64,000 bases of DNA, from NCBI GenBank assembly GCA_947462335.1, contig OX381714.1, positions 58,263,800 through 58,327,799 of the forward strand. The letters run 5' to 3'. The DNA is from Harmothoe impar (Eukaryota; Annelida; Polychaeta; Phyllodocida; Polynoidae). Shown piece after piece: positions 54,063 through 64,000 of the stretch. Within the stretch, counting starts at the first letter, position 1; each line of letters opens with the position of its first letter. A program made the position numbers and the translations under genes. Below the pieces are notes generated by a model that was not told the origin of the DNA, searched no databases, and was given only the letters and a program-made list of their open reading frames with translations.

Positions 54063-57000
54063 TTGTCAGAACTGAGTTTTACATCCCTATGCTGTATGTG
54101 TCGGACGTAGATGTACTCAAAGTGGGACTACTGTTCCACAACTAGGCTGAGGTCGCCTCGCGGCAGAGAAGGAAATCACATTGCAAATGGCTACTAACAG
54201 GAGTTGAGGAGTCTTTGTAAACAAAGTGGTCAAAGTAAAAGCCAGGCTTTTAGTGAGCAAGTGAGCGGGTTAGTGAATGAGGGGAATGAGTCAGTGGACG
54301 AGTGAGTGGGTGAGCAATTCAATGAGTGACTCACACTAAAGAGGCTTCAATGTAAGCAGGGGAGCAGAAAGATGGCTGACCAGGTGCCTTGGCATCAAGG
54401 GGTGTGATAAGGGGAGCGGGGTGTTGTCCTGGGTTGACCTTGGGAAGAAACACCAGATTTGCTGCTTACTGTATACCATCTGGTGCCCGTGAGCTGCACC
54501 CCCAGACAGGAGATGGTGCTAAGAAGCTGCCCCCCCCCCCCCAACCCCCCACACACACACCGATAAGGCGGCCTGCTGGAGGAGGCTGCGAGCTGCTCCT
54601 GCGGGCGGCACAGAACTTTGGGAACATTATCTTCTATAGAGGTGGAAGCAGACCTTGGCTACTGGAGGAGAGCCTGGCCACACGCCAGTCCACAGGGGGT
54701 ACTTTGTTGTTAGCCACCCCCCCCCCCCCCCACCCACTCCCCATACGCTCACACACAGACGGCTGGAAACTAGCATTCTCTGGTCATTCTAGCATGTTCT
54801 ATACATTTTCCATCACTTCTCTGCAATTCACCTAATCTATCTTGTTTTGTTTACACAGACAATCACATGTGTACTGGACTGTACCGTCGCGATTAAGCGC
54901 CGGAGTGCTCTTCAATTTGGCGGGGCTCTTACACAGGTTCTTATACAAGACAGGTGCTTACTCAAGGTCATGATTTTAGTGCTTAGGAAACATTTGGAGG
55001 CCACTATACCCCTGGCGCTTACTCAAGACCGGCGCTCTTTCAAGACCTTTCAATTCTATTTCTACAAAAATAATAGCCTACTTCATGCTTAAGCTTTTGT
55101 TTTCTACTTTCCACATCGTTATCCTCCTGTAAAGCTCCCAAGTTGTGCTGATGATATTCAGATTCCAATTAGAGGCCCATTTGTACATTCTCAGACAAGA
55201 CACTATCCGGGGATTCAAAACAAGCAGTGAGCAGGACCCGATCCCCAGATATAGAAATAGTTGGCCAAATCAAAAATAATCATATCTCAGCGATAACTAT
55301 CAGGACCGCCAGACTTGGCATCATTATTTGGCAATCCGGGAATATACTTATAGATATATTTGTATACTTATAGTCTTGAGCGATCCTTTCTTATCCGGAT
55401 ATATGTCGGTGTTTTGATTTTCTTGTCAGGAAAGGGGGATATTTTTGAATCATAGACATCAGCCTTTGCTTACCATCCATTGGACGACAGCTATATATAG
55501 GATTGGTCTGAGCCTTGAGAAATAGAACTGGTTGGGGTCATATCATTATCAGGGATCACCTGCCAGGACCTTAGCCAGCAAGTTTGGCCATAAGTTGACT
55601 CAGAAATGTATTCATTCACAAAATCTTTTCTAATCCGCTGATAACTGAGCGCCGTGACAGCAAGCTTGTAATTATGGAGAAAATAGCTGAGAAAATAATG
55701 ACAACTGATAAGCATAAACCCATAATATGTTTGTTTAATCATACACATGGAGCAGCTATATCCATGTATGTGTTAGTAATGGGGTACAATGTGAGCTGCA
55801 TAAACTCACCCTGCCCCCTGATCCCCCCCCCCCCCCGACCCACCCGATCCTCCTGCCGCTAAGTCGGCCTTGATTCACTGCTGGCCGGATTACGGACGGG
55901 ATCCGGTGGGATTGAGGACAAGGCCAAAAAAAGAGAAAAGGTTTGTTTCAGGTAACCCAACCGATCAAAACAGGGCCAACCGTACGTTATTTTATACAAT
56001 TTTGAAGAAATGTTTGTATCTTTACCCTTTTTTGGTAAATTTTAGGGTTTTCGTAGACGCCTACAGTACTTTCATGTAAAAAAAAAAAGTAAAAAAAAAA
56101 AATCCGACCTACCGACCCTACAGTTTCTTGCCATGTTACCTGAAACAAACCTTCTTTTTGTTGACCCAAGCCTCGTGTGGCAGGGGCTGGGCGTCGTGTG
56201 ACCATGGTGACATGATGAGTGGGTCAGGTGTCCATGACGACACACACGCCATTAAACACGCAGTTATTGGCCGAAATCACCATAACACTTTAAGGACGGT
56301 ATAATGTCTTAATACATCATGCCCCTGTCGTCCTGATGCATGAATGCAGCTCTGGTGAGTAACTCACATACACTCCTGAAGGGTCGGTATGATGCACCAA
56401 TGCATCACCTGCGCAATACTTGCCGAGGTGCATCATTACAACATCTTTTAGCGACATGCCATCAAGGACCCTATATGCTTCTTGATGCCATCCTTAAAGT
56501 GTTAAAGGGCCACACATTTGCAGATCTTGCCATCTTTCATTATAAGTTAAACAAGGCATCCATCTCCCGTGATAGATTTGACTACTTTACAGATATAATG
56601 CCACTAAGGTAAATAGGTTAGATTTACTGACAAATGGGGTGAAACCTTTTAGTGGATTAACCTGGTAGAATCCGTTTCCTTATAGAGAACATAGTAACCA
56701 TATTGTGTATCTGGTAGACATTTAGTGACTTAAGGGGACAGCAGTATTAGCCGCCGTGTATACATATTGGGTTATATTTCTGTGATGCCATTCTTTGATA
56801 AAGGGCCGGAATAAAAAGTAGGCAAAAGTAGACAGTCTTACCACCTTAGTATTGAATACGGACATCAAAGATAACAAAGAAAAGGCGTGGGGGAGGGGGG
56901 GTCCTAAAACAGCAGGAAAAGTAGCAGCTTTTTCTTCTCTAAGCAGTGAAAGCAGGGTTTGTGGCTGCACAATAGGGGTTGGTGGGTTCGGATGCCGGGG

Positions 57001-59413
57001 TGGAGGGGTCGGCTAGAACAGTGTACCAGAAACCGCTACCACTGCCACAGGAGCTGGATGTAGCTGCTACTGGTATACAGCAATCGATACCCCCCCCCCC
57101 CCCCCACTCACCTACCTGGGCAGTGCCTCAGGTGGGCTGTGAGTGTAACTAAGACACTGAGGACTTGGAGGCCCTAGAATTAATCACCAGGCAGTAAGTG
57201 GCGGGCGCTAATTGCTTTTGCCAAGCCCTTATCCAGTCTAAACAGCAGTAATGTATTAGTGCCTATTGATTACCCGCTGTGTATAATAGGAGCTGCTCCC
57301 TGCAGGCGTCTGTACTGAGCTGCTCCCCACCACGAGCTGCTCACCTGTTCTAGGGTGTGTGAGAATAAAGGCAGCTCATTCAAGGGCCGCATTGTACATG
57401 GCCTTTGTCGTCATGATGCATTCATGCAGACCTGCCATGTAATTCGCCGGGTTGCATTCATGCATCATGCCCATCTCTTTTATCCTTTTTTTTTATCCGG
57501 TTTTATTTTTGGTCTAGGGTAAACAATCAGCATGGCTGATCTCCCTTGATGCCTAGTGGGTTTTATGTGACAAGCATGTAGCCCTTATGTTCTGCTAGTC
57601 TTATTTAAAGTTCCTTCCTTGTCACATTCTATCTAATCTACGGTAGGCGAAGTGCGTCAAACTGTTGGAATGATGCATGAATGCAGCCCCGGTGAGTTAC
57701 TTGCTTAGTCTGCATTCATTCATCATGGTGTAATTGAGAAGTATGCGACCCTAAAAGGGTATTGTAGACAAAGGGGTATTGAAGTCTACATTAGACTCCT
57801 CTAATCTCTGTGATCGATGAAAACATAACACTGCTAAATCGAAGTGCACCAATGTACACTTCTACCATATATATATGGCTCTGTGACCCTGTACGATCCC
57901 TGGCATCCACACACATGTTGCCCCATGACTAGACACATCTTAAAAGTGCTCCTTTCTGAGTGAGCATACAACCATTGACGTCATTAGGCAGATTCTGTAC
58001 ATAGTTGCTGTCATGTTCATCACACACTTCTGACCTATTTCAGTATAAAAATGTTCGGCTTTCCCGAACCGAGACGACACATTGAGGACAAATGTATATC
58101 AAAAACGTGATTCACGTTATGGTCTGTGGTTTATGCACACAGCACCAAGTTGCTTCACGTTATGGTCTCTAGTTTGTGCACACAGCACCATGATGCTGTG
58201 ATACGTCCCCGTGACATTGGTGACATAATATACGTCCTCAGCCGCCAGAGGAACGTCACATAACTTATAATTATCTCTTAACCATGCATGCTTTAACCCT
58301 TTAAGGGCCGCATCGTGCTTTAATAAAGAAAACATTTTATGGTCATGATGCAGGGAAACACCCTTGGCGAGTAACTCACCAGGTGCATTCATCCTCGGGG
58401 GGAGGGGGGGGGTCATTGTTAACCCTTTAAAAACCGCATGATGCCTGGAGGTTTATGGTGTTGTTGCCGTGATGCACTAACGCAGCCCCGGTGCGTAACT
58501 CGCCGACCAGTGCTGCATCTACTCTGTAGGGTCGGCATGATGCATGAATACAACACTGTACAGTTACTCAGCAAGGCTGCAGTCATGCATCATGACCACA
58601 GTGCATCAAAGCAATATGCTGACCTTAAAGGTTAAATTATCTTATAATAATAATCTTGTTCTTTTTATATATCATTACCCCTCGTTCCCTGTTACATTGG
58701 CCATGTTAATCTTTACTTCATTAAGGCCAAGTTGTAAAGAGTAATGCAGTTATGAATGTTTTCTTGAACGCATATTTCTCCCTTTATAATTGCCGGTAAT
58801 GGTTTTTTTAACCCCGAGGTTTCTGCTCTTTCCTTTCCCTTTTTTCATATCTTCAATCTTACTTTCACTTTCCCCATATTTATGGTGTTTTTCCTTCAAA
58901 TTAATAGGGGTGAGCTATCTATAGAAAGGTGGTTGTTCACTATAATAAATTAACATTACCAACTTTCTTCTTTTTTAACTTGGTTTTCTATTTCTGGTAC
59001 GTGGTGTCTGCACACAACCCCATCCTGACCTGGGGTCGTCACATGTTTGCGCACGGCACCGTGTATGGTGTGCAGCGGCTCGGCACCTGCAGGACGTGTA
59101 TATATAGACGCCTCTGACAGCTCCAGTACTCACTGAGCACACGGCACACAGGTAGCGTCAACCTTATAACGGCACGTAGTGGGAACAGTGGTTGGATGCA
59201 CTATGCACCTTTGTCTTCATGTGAGGCATGCATGCAGCACTGGTGAGTAACTCGCCAGTGCTACATTTTAGTATACAACATGTCAACCTTACCTGGGAGA
59301 TGAACCCCCAGGAGGGTCGACATGATGCATCGGCACCAACGCAGTGCCGGCAAGTTACTTGCAGCATATGGCGACAAGTGAAGATAAGGCCGCATTAAGA
59401 GATCATGCTGCCA

Positions 59414-59970
59414 TTAAAGGGAAATGCTACTTGTCGAGATAATACTGAAATTCTATTGCTGTTTGCATGTAACTCAAGATTATATTAGCTTGATTTATTA
59501 TCAAATAGAAAATGAAAAGAAATTGACTTGTCACCGAGCTAATTCTCATGATACAGCCATTTGAGCAAATGAGTACCTTAATTATAGAAATGAATGGGAA
59601 AACAGTATTTTCTCACATTATCGGTCATGGATTATCCCCCTCTATTGCAATATCAACTAAAAATTGGGAATGTTTCATAGGCATCTATAGGAACATTTTA
59701 GATGTAAAATACTAAGGGGTCACCGATGAAATAAGAAAGTTATGAATTTTTCAAAAATATTTATTTTGCCTTAAGTATAGGATGCTATGGGTGTCCCAGT
59801 GACTGATAAATGCCATACACACAGGTATAATCTCTGAATGGCAAATAAAATGGTTGATTAGGGGAAAGTACCATACATTGGAATACAAATTTAGCCAAAA
59901 GAAGAATTTTCATGAGTATGGATTTTTGCCACCAGGTGGCCTATGTGTAGGAACCCGCATTTCCCTTTAA
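59414..59970. mobile_element. 549-bp T2/piggyBac-like MITE with TTAA target duplication and known empty site
   Basis: Element 59418-59966 has ends AGGGAAATGC and GCATTTCCCT, flanked by TTAA at 59414-59417 and 59967-59970. Copy 1 has the uninterrupted CCATTAAAGGGCTAAAG at about 36503, proving the borders. TTAA plus AGGRR-type ends match the T2-MITE group described in Xenopus (TTAAAGGRR), mobilised by piggyBac-like transposases; that assignment is inference. The interior is AT-rich without frames. Confidence 0.92.
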
Positions 59971-60910
59971 AGGGCTAAAGATGCACTACAGAGACTACAT
60001 TAAATGCCCCCTACCTGAGTCGGCGTGCCGGTGGGTAGAGGTAGATGTACCTTCCTGGTAGGTAGGTATAGGCTGGGGTAGTAGAGAGGCTACCTCCAGG
60101 TGTTGTTCCTCCTGGGTTTAGCGGAGGATGGAGAGGCCTCAGACCGTATCCTGGGGGTGGTGTTGGGAGCTGCTCCTGAGGCGGCACTAAGCACTCCTCC
60201 TGTCCATCGCTGAGCTGCTCCAGGTGGGCAGTTCGTGCATGTTGTGGTCACCTCCAGTAGGTGAGGTTAGGGGGAGGAGGGACACCATCTGGGGGTGGAG
60301 GAGGAGGCTGCAGGGTAGCATGGGCTGCCTGAGACTGGGTGTGGGGAGCCCACTGTGTGTGGATCCAACTCGTGGTATGTGCTACCTGGTGGTATGAAGG
60401 TCTTGGCGGCTGCACTGCCACTATAGACAGGTAGGGGATGCAGACAGGGGAGGGGAGGGGTCAATAAGGGGGTCGCCACTGCCTCCTAATCCTCCAGCGT
60501 CCAGTATTAAGTCTCACGGGAACACACCGGTAGTTACAGACCCTGGAGATGTGCCCCTAGGGTAGGGAGGGTGGGATCCACTCCTGGTGTCTCCCAATCC
60601 TCCAGGGTGACAACTGTCTGGAGGGGTCTGGGTGACCTCCACCAGCGGTGATATACAATGCCTATTACTCCAGCATTGTCTCCCGAGTCCTTGTGCTGTA
60701 TGTGAGTGACCTGTACCCTGGAGTAAAGTGCAGACTCCCTGGGTGCTCCTCCAGTGGTGTATAGGCGTCCTCCAGGTGTTGTGTAGAGGTGTGTAGGGGA
60801 CACACATACACGGGGGGCGGGGAGTAATGCAGGAGGCGTCGTCTCCTCCTGTGGCTGCTGCTGCTGCTGCACCCCTGCTGGAGGCTGCTGCTTGTAGCAC
60901 CAGGAGGAAT

Positions 60911-60937
60911 CTGCTGCTGCTGCTGCTGCTGCTGCTG
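60911..60937 (+). repeat. (CTG)9 microsatellite
   Basis: Nine CTG units against 18 at 37452-37505 in copy 1. Confidence 0.97.
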
Positions 60938-61846
60938 GAGGAGGTACAGGGTTTACGGAGAGTGGTGCCGCGGTGGTGGTGCTGGTGGTGGTGGAGGTGG
61001 TGGTGGCCTCTCGTGCTCTCCTCCATTGACGTCATTGCCGACATGATGTGCTGCTGGTGGTGGTGGGTGTGGGGGGTGGGGGGGGGGGGGGGGGGTGTAG
61101 AGGAGGGGTGTAGGGGGGTAGTAAGGGTGCAGTGCCGTGACTGCCGAGGGACCTAGCAGGGCCTTGTGCATCCAGGTATCTAGATAAAAACCCTGTCCAC
61201 AAACTAGTCCCCCCACCCCTTGGCACCCCTCCCCCCTCCTACCCCCCCCCCCCCCTCTACACACACACCCTCACTAGGTAAGAGGAGTCGCCGTCGGTGT
61301 GCTCTTACAGTGAAGCACCTTAATTCCTGTCGTCAACCTAGGACACAAACCCAGCCGTCTAAATTAGCACGGCAGGATCAGGGCGAGTGGGTCAGCAAGA
61401 AATTGTTAAAAATCTAATTTTTTTTCAAATTTCAAATTTAATCCGCGGTACTTCTTAATACTAATAATCTCATACATTTATGTATAGATAACGTCCAAGT
61501 ATTGTGTCTTCATCCGATGTCGTTTAAAAGGATGCATTCGAAGCCTGTCGGTAAAAATCGCCGTGAAATGTGGTGTTTTTTTTCACTGAGCTTTAAATTA
61601 GCCAGATTTATCTTTTTTTCTTACACATAACCCATCTTCTACTGAAATCATCTTAGATTTCTAGTAAAGAAGTGGTGTTTACATTTCTATTCAGTAGCTT
61701 TGTGGTTTTATCTACTTTTACTTTCGCCCAGACTGCTTTATACAGGCAAATATTGGCTGTCTGCGGACCGATTCTGAAGTCACGTTTTTGTCAGTAAATA
61801 CTTCAGGAAAGTGAAAAAAGTGTTTTTTCTAACATCAGAAAAATGT

Positions 61847-62228
61847 GCATATGCCAGGGTTTAAATAGTTATCCCAATAACTTACCAGTTATGAAGGAGA
61901 ACTGGTGTTCCGAAGAGGCCAAGGCAAAAAATCGGGCTGAATTCCATGACATTTCCATGACATTCCATGACAAAAATCTCAATTTTCCATGATCTTTTTG
62001 CGGAGGTCGGGGGCTTGGTCCCCGAGAAAATTTCTAAAATCTAGAAAGCAAATGGTACATTCTAGGAGATTTTGTAATATTAATTCCATTATTTTCAAAT
62101 TCCATGACATTCCATGACACACAGCAATTTTTTTCAAAATTCCATGACATTCCATGACTTTCCAGACAACTTTCAAATTCCATGACATTCCATGACTTTC
62201 CATGACACGTGGGAACCCTGATATGCCC
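61847..62228. mobile_element. 366-bp hAT-like MITE with known empty site
   Basis: Element 61855-62220 has ends CAGGGTT and AACCCTG. ATATGC lies on both sides, and copy 1 has the uninterrupted GCATATATGCCC at about 38415. CAGGGTT ends and a short duplication (6-8 bp, blurred by the AT repeat) fit hAT elements. Its interior repeats the word CCATGACATTCCATGAC several times. Confidence 0.88.
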
Positions 62229-62587
62229 TTCAGGTACCATCCACCCTTGATTAACCATGATAGCGTGTGCTATTATATAAGATACCCAGGCAGGCAGGCA
62301 CTGTAGTCATGGAGGTATCGTTATGGTAGGCGAAAAACACACATGAAAACATGTGTTTCCAGTAGCATGGTCAGAATACCTGATGTAGATACCGGGTAGG
62401 TCGACTTTAAAAAGTTCCTGTAGGGCATGACGATTTTTCGAAATTGTGTTTGAATAGTACCATGGTTTGCTGAGGGGTCGCTGACCAGAACCAGTTTTGG
62501 CTTTTCAGAACCCTGACATTGAACCTGTAAGAGTGGGTGATTAAACAGTCCGTTACCCTGATTAAACTGAGATAACTACAATGTGAG

Positions 62588-62612
62588 ACCCCCCCCCCCC
62601 CCCCCCCCCCCG
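62588..62612. repeat. Oligo(C) run, about 22 bases
   Basis: The matching run in copy 1 (about 38798-38808) is about half as long, so the tract is length-variable. Confidence 0.9.
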
Positions 62613-63549
62613 GCCCCCTCCGACAAAGCTACAGGCACCCTTTTTTTACGGTCGGTCTGGGTTTAAAACAACACACCATGCCTTTCTTTCTATACCTATT
62701 TAGTCTAGATCTGATGTACAAACATAAGCAGCTGATCATTCCATGAGCGGGAAGGGCAGGTGTAAATTTGAAGGAGGGAAGAAACAAAAACAACCCTACA
62801 AAGGAGTGGGTGTTGGGGTATACTTGGCGGGGTGATATTCATCAAGGGCGTAGGTTCGAACCCACACACCAAAGTCCCCCTTTTACGTGACCAGAGCCTT
62901 GGCAAAAAAAACTAAAACGTTGACAACTTTTAGGGTGTCCGGAAAAATTTAGACCCCCCCCTCCCTTCAGTTGGGGTCGCGCGCCAAGTTTTCCCCACAC
63001 TTGCACATTAACTCCCCCCCCCCCTCCCAGCATCAATACCGATTCATGATCAATCCATAGCCTGCAAATAAAACATCCACTATTTTGTCATCGGCTTAAG
63101 GCGGTTGTGCTTTATTTTTGAAACAGCACATTGACCTTCGTGTATCACCTCCTGTACTTATTTATACCGCACAATAAGGTGGCTGCTGGTTCCTTATAAT
63201 AGACGTTAAGGTGTAGATCTCGGTACCCCTCTAGCGACAGTCGGAGTGGAGTCGGGACAGGTACTCAGGCCTATATATAGGGGCGCCGTGTCTTTAAGGT
63301 GTAGAGCTAATGGCACACACCGACCTCAGCGCCTCTAGGTGTGTGTGTATTTATAAGTCTACCTGTCTCCTGCCCCCTTTGATCTCCTCTACATGCCTGG
63401 TATTCAGGTGTGCATTTTCAGCCCTGGCGGAGCGGCGTGTTGTGTTCTGGTATCTGTACCAGGGGTGGGGCTGTGTGGGCTGCCGTCAGGTGGGACTACA
63501 GGGTAGCAGGGGTGTGTTGTAGGGGGTTCACTACGGAAATGGTGCCACG

Positions 63550-63764
63550 TACATCTGGGGCCCTTAATGGGGGGTACCCATGTCCCATGTCGATTTTAAG
63601 AAATGCTTATGTCGTCATAGATTTTAAGAAACTCGCATGTCGCCCTATCGGTTTTAAGAAATGCCCCATGTTCCTATCTAGTTATTTCTCCTGTCCCATG
63701 TCACTAAGCCCCAAAAAGGTCCATGTTGCTGTGTCGAATTTAAGAGTCTAGAGCCATACATCTG
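63550..63764 (+). mobile_element. hAT-like GGGCCC MITE, copy 5 (in duplicated copy 2)
   Basis: Element 63558-63756 with perfect TACATCTG on both sides (63550-63557 and 63757-63764). It is slightly shorter than its partner at 39768-39973 because of small internal deletions. Confidence 0.92.
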
Positions 63765-64000
63765 GGTAACACTAACACAAGTCAACCGTGCATAGACAGT
63801 CATATCTGTCCCTTTTGGCCTTTCTCCCCCCAGCAAATTTGACTTCAAATCTAGTGTTTCATTCCTTCGTGTGTTTGGGACTTGTTTTTTGTCATTGGAA
63901 ACAGCTGCCCTTTCTGCCCTTGGTCCGAGGACCTGACCTCTATAAACTAAACCATTACTTTTTGTAGGAATACAGGCGGGCACAGTTGTCACATTTCACA

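Larger units (their letters stand above)
53691..64000 (+). repeat. Large duplicated segment, copy 2 (continues beyond the window)
   Basis: Matches 29216-40211 in the same order. It contains its own versions of the GGGCCC MITE (63558-63756), the AAGCGC element, the CTG repeat (nine units), the GAGCTGCTC sites (54590, 57290, 57317, 57334, 60167, 60212) and the TTAA-type MITEs (about 56285, 57383, 57656, 58293, 58418 and 59160). It lacks the 880-bp fold-back element and the LINE tail found in copy 1. Confidence 0.95.

Noticed and set aside
53374..54145. Frames running through the N gap
   Set aside because: Translation across unknown bases is meaningless, and the flanking part is the CCATCTCCCCTCT minisatellite.

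Overview
The window is eukaryotic nuclear DNA, almost certainly from an animal and most likely an invertebrate. It has no compact run of genes. The only long coding sequence is a non-LTR retrotransposon (apurinic-type endonuclease plus reverse transcriptase). The rest is dense in short non-autonomous DNA transposons (MITEs), tandem repeats, (TG)n and (CTG)n tracts and long runs of G or C. I cannot fix the phylum from sequence alone; a highly heterozygous marine invertebrate such as amphioxus, a hemichordate or a mollusc would fit. No confident host protein-coding gene, tRNA, rRNA or CRISPR array was found. One possible 75-codon exon on the minus strand (16668-16892) is offered with low confidence.

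Layout. 1-1600: small fold-back repeats and a perfect 107-bp palindrome. 1600-4997: a 3.4-kb TG-rich minisatellite of about 90 units. 5000-28500: apparently single-copy non-coding DNA sprinkled with MITEs and with two unusual short motifs, GAGCAGCTC and TGACGTCA, in clusters. 28500-29200: a pile-up of hAT-like MITEs. 29216-40211: copy 1 of a roughly 10-kb duplicated segment. 40330-44360: a MITE split by a 3.8-kb LINE. 44325-45454: two successive tandem arrays, the first made from the MITE end. 45725-46240: a MITE with another element nested in it. 46240-53434: further elements, including a 999-bp element with 8-bp target duplications and a fold-back element. 53435-53634: a 200-N assembly gap. 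53691-64000: copy 2 of the duplicated segment, running off the window.

The two duplicated copies act as filled-site and empty-site controls for each other. Copy 1 alone carries an 880-bp fold-back element with three tRNA-like modules and an 865-bp LINE tail. Copy 2 alone carries a 549-bp TTAA-flanked MITE and a 366-bp hAT-like MITE. Because copy 2 begins close to the gap, the duplication could be two haplotypes placed end to end by the assembler instead of a real tandem duplication.

The main unexplained signals are the 33 exact copies of GAGCAGCTC (about 0.5 expected by chance), three full TGACGTCA palindromes at exact 13-bp steps beside two of those motifs, the 107-bp palindrome, and the birth of a satellite from a transposon end.
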